DNA of 64,000 bases from JACNJF01 sp050288105 (GCA_050288105.1 JBNKDE010000006.1:62001-126000), one strand, 5' to 3'; positions 53,359 through 62,910 are shown, numbered from the stretch's first letter. Translations and numbers: made by a program. The notes: generated by a model from the sequence alone, not told the origin.

Positions 53359-53793
53359 TCATTTAATTGCCACAAGTAATGCCCCTGCTGCAATTAAACA
53401 AATACCAAGCCAGTTTCCGGCAGATAACTTTTCGCTCAAAAATACCACGCCAAAGATTGCGACCAAAACAACACTCAACTTGTCAATTGGGGCTACCTGG
53501 GAAGCATTCCCAATTTTCAGCGCACGAAAATAACATAGCCAGGAGCCTCCGGTAGCAAGACCGGAAAGGCAAAGAAAAAGATAGCTCTTTACTGAAATCG
53601 AGCGTAGAGATTGAAACTGATTAGTCAGCAGAAGAATGCAGGCTAATACGATAAGAATTATTATCGTTCTGAAAAAGGTAGCAAAATCTGAATTAACCTC
53701 TTCTACCCCGACTTTTGCGAAGATTGCGGTAAGCGCTGCAAACACTGCAGAAAGTAGCGCCCAGAATTGCCATGATGCGAGTGGATTGATCAT
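53359..53793 (-). CDS. EamA-family transporter, half-size
   Basis: A 144-residue membrane protein with one EamA domain: five hydrophobic segments, AKVGVEEVNSDFATFFRT, GGSWLCYFRALKIGNASQVAPIDKLSVVLVAIFG and ending LLVAIK. One-domain members of about 140 residues dimerise to give a full transporter. Start ATG at 53793; a longer frame to 53925 has no membrane-leader. Substrate unknown. Confidence 0.83.
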   Translation of the reverse strand: MINPLASWQFWALLSAVFAALTAIFAKVGVEEVNSDFATFFRTIIILIVLACILLLTNQFQSLRSISVKSYLFLCLSGLATGGSWLCYFRALKIGNASQVAPIDKLSVVLVAIFGVVFLSEKLSAGNWLGICLIAAGALLVAIK

Positions 53794-54077
53794 AGTATTT
53801 TTTACCCAGTAGCAAGTTATACCATCACCATGGTAACCGAGATAGATTGAGGTTGTATATTTGAATTCAGGTGAATTTAAGTCGAGTGGTATAAAGCTAA
53901 TATGATGGAGATTCTGGGGACACAATACTTATTTATTGAAGCTCTATAAAGACTGGTTTGGGTCGATACCTGCTTAATCAGGAAATACTATTAATGTCGC
54001 CTATGAATCAAAGCGCAGTTTCTGCACCTCATATTTGAAAATCAGGGAGTCGCAGAATCCATATTTTTCTCCTTATT
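53794..54077. other. Region upstream of EamA gene, no gene
   Basis: No coding sequence supported. Between the EamA gene start and repeat R8. Confidence 0.4.
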
Positions 54078-54165
54078 AAGATTTCAAGCTCTGCTTGAAT
54101 TCAGTCTATTTTCGGGAAGCCACAGGCCACTTCTGTGGGATGTCGTTATTCCGGGCTTCCTGCCC
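54078..54165 (-). repeat. Composite repeat, copy R8, partial and inverted
   Basis: In plus-strand view it starts with the AGATTTCAAGC-TCT-GCTTGAATTC hairpin (54079-54102), then TTTTCGGGAAGCCACAGGCC and TGGGATGTC. The last two pieces also occur in R7 (63594 onward). The remainder of the element is missing or decayed. Confidence 0.6.
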
Positions 54166-54533
54166 TACACCCTTCGGATCGCACGATGTGCGTTCAAAAA
54201 TGTTCCTTAAATTATTGTCGTCAAAAGGACAGCATCAGATGGAAACTCAGGGGAACCATTTGATACCGAGCAGAACAGCGTTTTGGGTGAATTCCTGCTC
54301 TGGGTCAAGAACTTGATAGGTAAGGGTGTAGCGTCTATTCTCATTATACCTGGTTCGCCAAATAATCCGGGGTCCCGTTTAGCGGCTTAGTCTTAACTCG
54401 ATGACAAAGCTGCCGATACCGGATTTGATGACTTGTTTTCGAGCCAAAATTACAAATCGCACTGCCGCTATCTGGATCACAGCGATGGCGCCTTCCAGAC
54501 GGATCGACAGTGCCCCAATAACGAGGAATTAAA
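54166..54533. other. Region upstream of the chemotaxis-receptor gene, no gene
   Basis: No gene is supported in these bases. A GAGG ribosome-binding block precedes the ATG at 54534. Confidence 0.4.
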
Positions 54534-55841
54534 ATGTTTGTTGACCACGACAGTATGCCGGCGGCTGTGCAGAACACGATCAGGCAAATTGAGCTGTTTT
54601 CCCGTCGCGTCTGGCTGAGCTTTGCGGTTATCGCCGTTGTTTCGCTTGTCGCAGCCCCGTTTATCGGCTGGGCCAGCCTGCTAACGCCGGTTGTTCTTTT
54701 GCCTGTCACGTTTTTTGTTACGAAGTTCCTGAGTGCGAGCAGGAAACGGGTACAGGAAATTCGCGAGATAGCAGCGGAACGCGAACAGTTTTTCATGGGC
54801 ATCGTCGACTCCTGTGAGCAACCGTGTTCGGTGACGGCGATTGGCAACGAGGGCGACAAGGAATGGCGTTGGCTGTATGTCAACGGCCCGGTTCGGAACG
54901 CCTTCAACAAGCCATTGACCGAGTTTCTCGACCAGAGTTGCCACAATTGGGGTGCTAACATCTGCAAGACCGCGAACTGTGGGCGCGAATGCCTGTCGGC
55001 AGGCAAGCCGGAAACGAAGTTCGAACAGGATTTCGGCGCCGGGCTGAACCACTTCCGCGTATATACGAAAACGATCAATGACCTCGACGGGAACCCTGCG
55101 TACGTCGTCGAATGGGTCGACCCGAACGAAGAGGTCAAATACCAACTCTTCAACGCAGTAGACAACGTCACCGGTCTTTCCAGCCAAAGCTCCGAAGCTA
55201 CGACGACGGTCGCAACCAACATTCACTCGGTAGCAGTCGCATCGGAAGAAATCTCGGCATCGATCGGCGAGATCAGTCGTTCTGCCGAAGAGGCTGCGAG
55301 GGTGGCTGGTGAAGTCGAGGCACTTACCCAGCAACTGGGGGAAGAGGCAGAATATGCAGGACAATCGGTGCTGAAACTGCAGGCCATCGGTAGCCAGATC
55401 GGAGAGATCAGCAAGGTAATCGGCGGCATTGCTGAACAAACGAACCTGTTGGCACTCAACGCGAGTATCGAGGCGGCACGTGCCGGTGAATTCGGACGAG
55501 GGTTCACGGTCGTTGCCGGGGAAGTCAAGAATCTTGCCCAGAGCACCCAGGGCGCCACGCTCGAGATATCGACTAACATCACCGAGATCAACAAACAGAT
55601 CAGCAGCAACGTGGATTTGATCACGGCCTTTGCCGGTCGCGTCGTGACTGCGGGGGAACAGGTACACAACGTCCAGGTCGCCATGCAGTCCGTCGCAACC
55701 GCTGTCACGCAGCAGACCGCCGCCATGCAGGAAATAGCGCGCAACGCGACGGAAGTATCTTCAGCGTCCAGCGAGGTGACGGACCTGAATGGCCGGATGC
55801 AGGCCGCGATAGGCGAGGCGCGTAACCGGGTGGCGGGATAG
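54534..55841 (+). CDS. Methyl-accepting chemotaxis protein with Cys-rich PAS-like sensor
   Basis: A 435-residue receptor. Two membrane helices form a hairpin at about residues 28-66. A cytoplasmic PAS-like sensor follows (about 80-205), with a cysteine set SCHNWGANICKTANCGRECL that can bind metal, iron-sulfur or heme. The MCP signalling domain contains the conserved tip IGGIAEQTNLLALNASIEAARAGE. There is no periplasmic sensor, so it senses a cytoplasmic or membrane cue, such as redox state. The gene is clearly more G+C-rich than its surroundings, so recent transfer is likely. Confidence 0.88.
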   Translation: MFVDHDSMPAAVQNTIRQIELFSRRVWLSFAVIAVVSLVAAPFIGWASLLTPVVLLPVTFFVTKFLSASRKRVQEIREIAAEREQFFMGIVDSCEQPCSVTAIGNEGDKEWRWLYVNGPVRNAFNKPLTEFLDQSCHNWGANICKTANCGRECLSAGKPETKFEQDFGAGLNHFRVYTKTINDLDGNPAYVVEWVDPNEEVKYQLFNAVDNVTGLSSQSSEATTTVATNIHSVAVASEEISASIGEISRSAEEAARVAGEVEALTQQLGEEAEYAGQSVLKLQAIGSQIGEISKVIGGIAEQTNLLALNASIEAARAGEFGRGFTVVAGEVKNLAQSTQGATLEISTNITEINKQISSNVDLITAFAGRVVTAGEQVHNVQVAMQSVATAVTQQTAAMQEIARNATEVSSASSEVTDLNGRMQAAIGEARNRVAG

Positions 55842-55975
55842 GCCTGGGTTTCGTCTTCTCTAAAGCGGGGAGCGACAGACGTCGTTATACCCTGAACGGT
55901 GGCACAACAGGCTTTTCAGCAGTTGTGCCTCCGCTCGACAAACTGCCTAATGGGTGATCCTGTTGATTATCGTGG

Positions 55976-56623
55976 CTAAAATGTTTTGCTCTCGATTTCC
56001 GCAGTCGCGAAAAAATTCCGTGTATAGACCATGGCCTTTTTATTGTCGTGGATCAGTTTCTTGAGTAACAGTACCTGACCGGTGTACTTGAAACAGGGGT
56101 GCGGAATCACCGCCCGGTGATCGACGATGCTATAGCCGAGGTACTGGTATAGACGTATGGCCTCTTCGTTCTCATCAAACACTTGAAGCGAAACCTCGTC
56201 GCAACCCGCCAGTATGGCCTGGTGTTCTGCCTCGCGCATCAATGCGCTGCCGATACCACGACCTCGATACTGCGGATAAGTCGCCAGCATGTTGATGTAA
56301 AAACTGTCGGGTACCTGGTTTTCAAGTTCGATCAATGGCTGAAGAAATTCCGGGTAATCGCGCGGGTCATCCGCCTGTTGAGCAGGCGGCAAGCGATAGG
56401 CCAGCAGCATGGCTAAAACCTGGTCTTCGCTCCTTGCCAGCCAGCTATTGCGGTAAGAAAAGTTCTCATCTTCACAAGCGGCATTACGCGCACCAACATC
56501 ATACAACTGTTCTCCCGGACGTTGCGCCTGTTGCCAGAAATAGCCGGGTATGCCTTCACCGGCCATCATCGCCAACTCGGCAATCACGTGACAGTCACTT
56601 CTTTGTGCAGGGGTAATGTTCAT
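55976..56623 (-). CDS. GNAT-family N-acetyltransferase
   Basis: A 215-residue GNAT enzyme; the ATG at 56623 follows a good ribosome site, and a longer frame to 56689 is not needed. Acetyl-CoA motif YPQYRGRGIGSALMREAEHQA, then VSLQVFDENEEAIRLYQYLGYSIV, are diagnostic. Substrate unknown. It follows the methyltransferase gene on the same strand with a 74-base gap. Confidence 0.85.
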   Translation of the reverse strand: MNITPAQRSDCHVIAELAMMAGEGIPGYFWQQAQRPGEQLYDVGARNAACEDENFSYRNSWLARSEDQVLAMLLAYRLPPAQQADDPRDYPEFLQPLIELENQVPDSFYINMLATYPQYRGRGIGSALMREAEHQAILAGCDEVSLQVFDENEEAIRLYQYLGYSIVDHRAVIPHPCFKYTGQVLLLKKLIHDNKKAMVYTRNFFATAEIESKTF

Positions 56624-56697
56624 GGTATTTCTCCGGCTTCTCTCAAGCTGGTTGGGCACGGACGGATGGTTTAGTTGCCATCCATCCACGCAAAAAG

Positions 56698-57789
56698 TTA
56701 TTTTCGCATCAGGTAAAAATTATTCTGGAAATCATGCTCAAGCTGGTTGACTTCGACATGATCAAACCCGGCCTGACGCAGCATTTCAACCGCCTTTTCC
56801 TCGCCCCACATGGTGCCGAGACCTGCACCATCCTGTGCCAGTGAAACCGTCATGCAATGCATCGTCGACAGTGTATACAGCAATGGGCCAATCGGATGGT
56901 CGAGATTGTTTTCTAGTTGGCTTGAGGCTCGAATATCCTGCATCAGGAATTGCCCGCCTGGTTTCAATGTTCGGTAGATTCCATCCAGCACGTTCTGCGG
57001 CGCGGCCTGGTCATGGATCGCGTCGAAGGCGGTTACCAGGTCAAACTGGTCTGGTGCTGCGCCACTATTAAAATGGGTCAGGTCGCGTTGTTCGAAGTGA
57101 ATGTTTCGCAGGTCGCGCTGCTCAGCAGTCTCACGTGCATCAGCAACCGCCTCGAGTGACAGGTCGAAACCATAGAATTCCGATTTCGGAAAACGCTCGG
57201 CCAGATGCAGCAATGCTCGTGCCTTACCGCAGCCGACATCGAGCACCTTGATACCCTGCTGCAGCTTCTGCTCAATACCTTCCACCAGCGGCAGGATATG
57301 TTCATCCAGCGCCGCCAACACGGTCTGGCTGCTGTCCTCAGCCATGACACTGTGGAAATTCGGGAAATGTTCGTAGCCAACCCCGCCGCCAAAGCGAAAA
57401 CAATCAACAACTTTATCCTCGACCTTGCCGAGCATGCCGATATATTGAGCGAAAACTGAGATATTATCGGGTGCCGAACGTCGGCACAGTAAGGCGGCAT
57501 GATTTTGCGGCAACTGGTAGGTCTTGCTGGACGGCTGGTACTGGACGACACCTGCACTCACCATAGCGGCCAGCCATTCGCGGACATAACGTTCATCTAG
57601 CGCACCCTGTGCCGCAATCTGCCCGGATGTGGCCCAGTCTAGTTCATCCATCAAGTCATACAGACCGGTACGATGTCCAATAGACACCATCAGCGACAGG
57701 GCGCCCTGGTTCAACATAGCGAGCAATTTATCGGCAAAATCGTCAACTGGTAACGATTCATTCAGCATTGGGATACAGGCATTACACAT
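56698..57789 (-). CDS. SAM-dependent methyltransferase with N-terminal winged helix
   Basis: A 363-residue protein. Residues 25-95 form a winged-helix dimerisation domain of the type seen in Rv2258c-like methyltransferases, with MVSIGHRTGLYDLMDEL. The Rossmann SAM site reads IKVLDVGCGKARALLHLA, followed by FYGFDLSLEAV and FDLVTAFDAIHD. Divergent from a TetR gene, so control by it is possible. Substrate unknown; small-molecule methylation is typical of such proteins. Confidence 0.82.
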   Translation of the reverse strand: MCNACIPMLNESLPVDDFADKLLAMLNQGALSLMVSIGHRTGLYDLMDELDWATSGQIAAQGALDERYVREWLAAMVSAGVVQYQPSSKTYQLPQNHAALLCRRSAPDNISVFAQYIGMLGKVEDKVVDCFRFGGGVGYEHFPNFHSVMAEDSSQTVLAALDEHILPLVEGIEQKLQQGIKVLDVGCGKARALLHLAERFPKSEFYGFDLSLEAVADARETAEQRDLRNIHFEQRDLTHFNSGAAPDQFDLVTAFDAIHDQAAPQNVLDGIYRTLKPGGQFLMQDIRASSQLENNLDHPIGPLLYTLSTMHCMTVSLAQDGAGLGTMWGEEKAVEMLRQAGFDHVEVNQLEHDFQNNFYLMRK

Positions 57790-58040
57790 GGTTTTTTCCT
57801 CCGTCGGGTTTGAGTTGATCAGTGGAGGAAATTCTAGAAGTAATCAGTTTAGGACATCACTATCAATAAAAAATAAATTTCAAATTCTTTAAGTTATTGA
57901 TTTTAAGTGTAATTCCATCTCTTTGTCGTAATCTATGGTCTTTTCGCTGTCGAGTTTTCCGGTTTTTCCTGACCCGAGGTACAAAAACGCGAGACTTTGA
58001 TATACTTTGTTGCCGGTATTCATAAAAGCAAGTATTGGCC

Positions 58041-58658
58041 ATGCCCAAAGATGGTAACCTGACCCGCAACAAAATCATGGATGTCGCCCAGCAAATGGTA
58101 CTGAATGTCGGGTTGTCGGGTACTTCAGTGGAGAGGGTGATCGAGCAGGCCGACGTCACCAAAAGCACCTTCTTTTACCATTTCAAAACCAAGCACCAGC
58201 TCGCCGAATCGCTACTACAACGTTATGCCAGTGAAGACCGGGAACATTTCAGCGAATTTATGCAGAAGGCACAGCAGTTATCTCGTGATCCGTTGCAGCA
58301 ATTGCTGATCTTTGTTGGCCTGTTCATTGATATGACCAAGCAACTTGAAGACCCATTTCCCGGCTGCCTGTACGCCTCGTATTGCTATCAGAGTGGCGCG
58401 ATTTCAGCCGAGATGCTAGATACCATGGCCACCATGATGCATTACTGGCGTCAACAGCTGAGCGAACTCATCGATGACATCTCACAGCTGTATCCAGCGA
58501 AAATTCCGGTTGAATCATCACAGGTCGCTGACCATGTCCTGACCACGTTTGAAGGTGCTTTTATTCTGGCCAAGATCATGAACGAACCAAAGTTGGCTTC
58601 AGAGCAATTGATCCAGTGCCGAAATTATCTTGAACTGCTGTTTCAGGACAGAGTTTGA
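58041..58658 (+). CDS. TetR-family regulator
   Basis: A 205-residue TetR protein. HTH reads SVERVIEQADVTKSTFFYHFKTKHQLAESLL. The C-terminal ligand domain includes a PGCLYASYCYQ segment with two Cys residues. Start ATG at 58041; an in-frame TTG is six bases upstream. It diverges from the methyltransferase-GNAT pair with 250 bases between, the usual position for their regulator. TATACT at about 57999-58004 may be its -10. Confidence 0.82.
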   Translation: MPKDGNLTRNKIMDVAQQMVLNVGLSGTSVERVIEQADVTKSTFFYHFKTKHQLAESLLQRYASEDREHFSEFMQKAQQLSRDPLQQLLIFVGLFIDMTKQLEDPFPGCLYASYCYQSGAISAEMLDTMATMMHYWRQQLSELIDDISQLYPAKIPVESSQVADHVLTTFEGAFILAKIMNEPKLASEQLIQCRNYLELLFQDRV

Positions 58659-58935
58659 TATCCAGTCCGTTGATTTGCATGCTCGATTGACGTACCGAAT
58701 CGTCAATTTAGACTGGATATGCGATGCGGATAAGCATCTGGAGCTCTTTTTAAATCGAATGATTGTTCAAAGTTAAGTGGGTCGACAGCAATCCAGTTGG
58801 TTTTTGGTTATGTCGGCTTGCTGGAAGCAGCCATTCGCCTCTGCATTCATGAGGGCTCAGAAGTACCAGGAGCGGACAATTTCCTTTTTCCCATGCGTTG
58901 CATAGAAATACCTATAGCACCTGACTAAGGTTGAA
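58659..58935. other. Gap after TetR, no gene
   Basis: No gene is visible between the TetR stop and repeat R6. Confidence 0.4.
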
Positions 58936-59207
58936 TTTCACACGCTGAATACTTTTCTAGCTCTGTAGTTGAGTCGTGCCTGCGTGCGAGTAACTTTTCA
59001 GGCATGAAAAGTTACCAAAAATGCTTTCCCAACAGTCCCTTGATCCGTCAAAAGCACAGCCAAATCGGGGTCGGGTCAGACGCGTTCCTGACGCGACTGC
59101 CCCTAAATTCGCATCCCTGCGAATTTACCCCGATTTGACTGTACTTTTGCCGCGGGCCTGGATGGGGACTTAAAAACTAGAGATTTCAAGCAGAGCTTGA
59201 AATCTCT
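58936..59207 (+). repeat. Composite repeat, copy R6 (type B core)
   Basis: TTTCACACGCTGAATAC, GTGCGAGTAACTTTTCAGG with a CATGAAAAGTTAC hairpin, then a palindrome from AAATCGGGGTCGGG to CCCCGATTTGACTG, and a closing perfect hairpin AGAGATTTCAAGC-AGA-GCTTGAAATCTCT at 59179-59207. Nearly the mirror of copy R3. It forms the left edge of the NTase/TIGR04141 island. Confidence 0.87.
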
Positions 59208-59380
59208 ATTAGGTCTAAAGCCATTAAAGAGACTGAATGAGGTTCATTTATTATATTGATGCAGTCTCTACGTCGTGCAATGTAATATCTAGTCAGTGCC
59301 AGAAGCAGCCCTTTTGAAATTAGGTATACTGTACTCGCAAATTCCAAAGCACCAATATCAGACTCAACAAGGATTATTAA

Positions 59381-59564
59381 ATGGGTGCATTAACTAAATG
59401 TAATGACTGTGGACATGAAGTCAGTAAATCAGCTGACTTATGCCACAAATTGTGGAGCACGATTTAAACTACACTGGTATGAAGGACGTTGGTCGAATGT
59501 GTTATAGCTTATCCTTATTGTTTTGTTGCTATGCGTAATTGTACTGATATTTCTCGGTGGATGA
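59381..59564 (+). pseudogene. Zinc-ribbon membrane protein, broken by an inserted base and a stop
   Basis: From the ATG at 59381, with an AAGGATT ribosome site, the frame reads MGALTKCNDCGHEVSKSADLC. It should continue to a second CxxC. One extra T at about 59450 shifts the frame. Removing it gives CHKCGARFKLHWYEGRW, completing the zinc ribbon. The corrected frame then meets a TAG at 59505-59507, after which LILIVLLLCVIVLIFLGG (to 59564) is a plain membrane helix. So this is a small zinc-ribbon protein with a C-terminal anchor and two lesions. Confidence 0.65.
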
Positions 59565-59739
59565 AAACCTGGGGCAGAGAGGAGTACTTTCTAATATTAG
59601 GGAATATTGTTCTCTGTCCCTGATTTATTTCGTGCCCGATAATGAATAGTGTTGGCTAGCCAGTGTCTTCCAAAATACGATCCAGTGACGATGCGTGATT
59701 GTTTAGTTATACTATCGAGCTATAAAACACTTTTTTAAT

Positions 59740-60198
59740 ATGCGAAAACCTGCGTATAAGGCCTTATTTCCAGCCCAAACATTTGTCGATGTAGATGAAA
59801 ATTCTCTCGATCAAGTATTTCTATATTTGAACGACTCTCCCCAGAGACGTCGCCTGGTAACTTTATTGCGCCATTTTATTCAGCATTTAAAGTCACTAGG
59901 ATTAGAATCTTTTGAGTTATGGGTCGATGGATCATTCTCTACATTCAACCCGTCTCCAGCAGATATAGATTTAGTTTGCTTTCTGAAACCAGAATCTCTT
60001 TTCGGTATGGAAAATGTAAATCTAGAAGAACTTAAAAAATTAGGTAGCGAAGAGGGGCGCCCATATGTCCGAGAAAAATGGAGCATAGACTTTTACATCG
60101 GTAGATTCGACTCTCTTGAGGAAAAAAATTCATGGAAAAAGAAATTCTTTGAAGACGAAAATGGTTTAGAAAAAGGTATTGGAAGGATAAAAATATGA
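59740..60198 (+). CDS. Nucleotidyltransferase-fold protein (DUF6932-like)
   Basis: A 152-residue protein of the DNA polymerase beta-like nucleotidyltransferase superfamily. The signature GSFSTFNPSPADIDLV puts the glycine-serine at 64-65 and the two metal aspartates at D75 and D77; a likely third is D117 in SIDFYIG. All catalytic positions are present, so it may transfer nucleotides. It is translationally coupled to the next gene (ATGA at 60195-60198). The family is associated with defence islands in other genomes as far as I recall. It is too short to be a full CBASS cyclase. A role as effector or antitoxin-like modifier is inference. Confidence 0.72.
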   Translation: MRKPAYKALFPAQTFVDVDENSLDQVFLYLNDSPQRRRLVTLLRHFIQHLKSLGLESFELWVDGSFSTFNPSPADIDLVCFLKPESLFGMENVNLEELKKLGSEEGRPYVREKWSIDFYIGRFDSLEEKNSWKKKFFEDENGLEKGIGRIKI

Positions 60199-61154
60199 GA
60201 ACCATTTCAGAAATTGAAGAAGAACTTGATGTTGTTCGTCGGATTGATGAAAGAAATATTGAAGAGGTAGAAAAATCTAGTCGACCACTTGTCGAAAGTG
60301 TTTTTGCCTCTTCATCAACTAAGCGAAGACGAATTCTGGAGCGTGAACTTACTATAGCAAAATCAGAAAGAGCCCATGAAATGTTCGGTCTAAAATTGCA
60401 TACGCCGCAATTTTCACCAGGCACTATCCCTTTACGAGTTCTTGCAAGGCTATCTTCTCTGCTTAATGATGCAATTGAACAAACAGCATGGAGAGAATGG
60501 GATGTTAATGGAGATTCAAAAAACATTGATGAAGGGTTTCGGAGGTTGATAAATCTTAGACTAGCAGATATTAAATCAGGGTCCACAGAGTTAGTATTAC
60601 TGGGCAACACCTCCCCAGATTTAACTGGCGAATCAGCACTTGAAAATGGTCTTAGGAATATTTTTGAAGTTTTTTCAGCAAAAAATGATGAATTTCCTCA
60701 TGTAATAAACGGTCTTGGAACAAGTGCCACGAAATCTATAATGAAACTCATGAAGACTTTTGAATCAGAGAGGATAGGAGTGGAGCTTTCTTGGCATGCC
60801 CCAGAAAATAATTATCATTGGGATGGAAGATCAGATTCGATTACTCGTATTCGTGCACTACTTGAGGAGTTTGGAGAAGCCGAGACTGATACAATTACTA
60901 TTAAAGGTATTGTTGGAGGGCTTTCTCGAAGAAGTGTTCAGATCGAGACTCATGAAGGGGAAAAATTTACAGCTAGGTATCACCGCTCATTAAGTGAAGC
61001 TGTAAATTCATTACATCTTGATCAAAGGTGTTTTTTTACAATAGAGGTGACGTCTTATCCTGGCGCACATGGAATTAAGCGAGATGCCTACCGGCTAATG
61101 AGTATTGATATTCAACAGGGGACGGAGCTGAGTTCCTTCAACAAGGATGCATAA
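60195..61154 (+). CDS. Unknown protein coupled to nucleotidyltransferase gene
   Basis: A 319-residue protein of no family I recognise. The N-terminus (about 3-75) is predicted helical and highly charged, as in coiled coils. A central helical part follows (90-180), and the C-terminus (about 235-305) is beta-rich, including TITIKGIVGGLSRRSVQIET. No membrane segment, no Cys cluster, no nuclease motif. The ATG overlaps the stop of the nucleotidyltransferase gene, so equal amounts of both are made. It probably binds or is modified by that partner. Confidence 0.7.
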   Translation: MRTISEIEEELDVVRRIDERNIEEVEKSSRPLVESVFASSSTKRRRILERELTIAKSERAHEMFGLKLHTPQFSPGTIPLRVLARLSSLLNDAIEQTAWREWDVNGDSKNIDEGFRRLINLRLADIKSGSTELVLLGNTSPDLTGESALENGLRNIFEVFSAKNDEFPHVINGLGTSATKSIMKLMKTFESERIGVELSWHAPENNYHWDGRSDSITRIRALLEEFGEAETDTITIKGIVGGLSRRSVQIETHEGEKFTARYHRSLSEAVNSLHLDQRCFFTIEVTSYPGAHGIKRDAYRLMSIDIQQGTELSSFNKDA

Positions 61155-61194
61155 ACAACCAGTTCTATTGATGCAGTTTAGATTTAAAGGTAGA

Positions 61195-61250
61195 TTTAAA
61201 GGGGGCGGAGGTACATGGGAATAATTTTCATGTACCTCCGCCCCTTTAAC
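61195..61250. repeat. Palindromic repeat (GGGGGCGGAGGTACATG type), second copy
   Basis: TTTAAAGGGGGCGGAGGTAC...GTACCTCCGCCCCTTTAAC pairs with itself nearly perfectly around GGGAATAATTTTC. It is the reverse-loop version of the copy at 49257-49313. It lies in the gap before the TIGR04141-type gene and may work as a terminator for the unit upstream. Confidence 0.82.
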
Positions 61251-61362
61251 TACGAAAAAGAATACCGCTGCCACATTATTGTGCAATAATACACACAAAA
61301 GTCGCAATTAAAATTTGCTAGGTGATTTGGGCGTTTTAGCAACCGACACGGAGTCGCTTCCA

Positions 61363-62910
61363 ATGAAACTAAATGTGGTTTGCTACTTAATTAAAGAAGG
61401 CACGACTGAAGAAGATGCTTTAGATAAAGATAAGTTATCTAAGAGAACTCCCATAGAAATTGATGGGGTTCCATGTGCTCTTTATATTAAAAAATCTCGT
61501 TCTGAACCCAAGTGGTCGAAACTATTTAATGGTGTAAATGGTATTGACCCAAATATTTTCAGGTCGGAAAGCGTTAGAGGGCTTTTAGTTGTAAATATCG
61601 AAAACAGACTATTTGCATTCACCTTTGGACATGGTAGGTCAATGTTAAAATCGTTTATGGTGGAGCGTGGATTTGGGTTACGGGTTACTCTCAATCTAGG
61701 AGATTCCGACCAAATAAAGTCTATCGATAAATCAACTTTGGAAAAGGTTTCCCTGAATACGCGTTCGCAAACATCAAAAAACACAAATGTAAATGACTTT
61801 GATTTTGAATTTGATCAAGAAATACTAAAATCAATTTGCGCTGTAGTTGAAGACACTGATAGTTCGGAGGTAGTATCAGGTTGTGATTCTGTTTCAATCA
61901 ATACTGAAATTGAGTTGGAGACATTCCCAGATTTAGCAAAAAGATTACTTGTAGCTTATAGAGATGATAAATATCAACAAAAATACCCTTGGGTAGATTT
62001 TATTCAGTTTGTCTCTGATCCTCCAATACTTCAACAACTAAATGAAGAAATGGTTAAACTTCTAAATGAAGAGGAATATGATGACGTATGGATTTCGCCG
62101 CCAGAAGTTATCGATTACAATGATTTTGCGGGGTTTGTCTACAAAATAAGGAAAGGCCAATCTCCATGCTTTCATAGCGAGCTAGATCTATCAATTTATA
62201 TAGCCGAATCAAAGCCCAAGAAACCTATAACAATTGATGCATTAAAAAGAAGGGAGATATTGAAATTTAATGCGGAAGAAAAAAATATTGGAGGCTGGCC
62301 GGTATTTCACTGTATGAATTGCGAGCTATCTCTGAATGGTGAAACATACATCTTAAATGATGGAAAATGGTATCGTATTGATAGCGAATTTTCTGAGTCG
62401 GTAAATAATTTCTTCAGTTCTTTAAATAAGTGTCAAATTGAGTTTCCTCCCTATAATGGAATGAAAGAGGGTGAGTATTTGCGGGAAATAGCCGATGGTG
62501 AAAATTTTGCGCTGCTGGATCAACAGTGGATTTATCCAAAAGGTACAGGTAATAGACTAGAGTTTTGTGATTTACTTTCTCAGTGCGATGCTTTTATTCA
62601 CGTCAAGAAATATGGTTCTTCATCTGTTTTGAGTCATCTTTTCTCACAAGCAGCTGTGGCGACCGATTTTCTTTTGAACGACCCCAGTGTGCAGGAACAG
62701 GTTAATAAGCTCCTAGAAGAGACGTACTTGAGCGTAAATTTCAATAGTGAAGATAGTCCTCGAAGATACAGGATTGTTCTTGCGATTATGCAAAAGAATG
62801 TCGGAGATCTGCATTTGCCATTTTTTTCCAAAGTAAATCTTCGGCATCACGCAAGAAGACTAATTAATATGGGATTTAAAGTTGAGCTTGCTAAAATCAA
62901 CATCAATTAA
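61363..62910 (+). CDS. TIGR04141/DUF6119-type sporadically distributed protein
   Basis: A 515-residue protein whose wording matches the TIGR04141 'sporadically distributed' family: FTFGHGRSMLKSFMVERGFGLRVTLNLGD near residues 90-120, WPVFHCMNCEL in the middle and FIHVKKYGSSSVLSHLFSQAAVATD near 415-440. Members are 500-570 residues, occur patchily and often sit in mobile or defence regions. Function is not known. The start is the ATG at 61363; a TTG at 61315 is in frame but has no family support. No catalytic motif can be named. Confidence 0.8.
   Translation: MKLNVVCYLIKEGTTEEDALDKDKLSKRTPIEIDGVPCALYIKKSRSEPKWSKLFNGVNGIDPNIFRSESVRGLLVVNIENRLFAFTFGHGRSMLKSFMVERGFGLRVTLNLGDSDQIKSIDKSTLEKVSLNTRSQTSKNTNVNDFDFEFDQEILKSICAVVEDTDSSEVVSGCDSVSINTEIELETFPDLAKRLLVAYRDDKYQQKYPWVDFIQFVSDPPILQQLNEEMVKLLNEEEYDDVWISPPEVIDYNDFAGFVYKIRKGQSPCFHSELDLSIYIAESKPKKPITIDALKRREILKFNAEEKNIGGWPVFHCMNCELSLNGETYILNDGKWYRIDSEFSESVNNFFSSLNKCQIEFPPYNGMKEGEYLREIADGENFALLDQQWIYPKGTGNRLEFCDLLSQCDAFIHVKKYGSSSVLSHLFSQAAVATDFLLNDPSVQEQVNKLLEETYLSVNFNSEDSPRRYRIVLAIMQKNVGDLHLPFFSKVNLRHHARRLINMGFKVELAKININ

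Noticed and set aside
54681..55667. 328-codon minus-strand frame opposite the chemotaxis receptor
   Set aside because: G+C-rich codon bias gives long antisense frames; the plus strand has the conserved MCP domain.
59740..60198. CBASS-type CD-NTase call for the nucleotidyltransferase gene
   Set aside because: Only 152 residues, with no SMODS C-terminal region and no recognised CBASS effector next to it.
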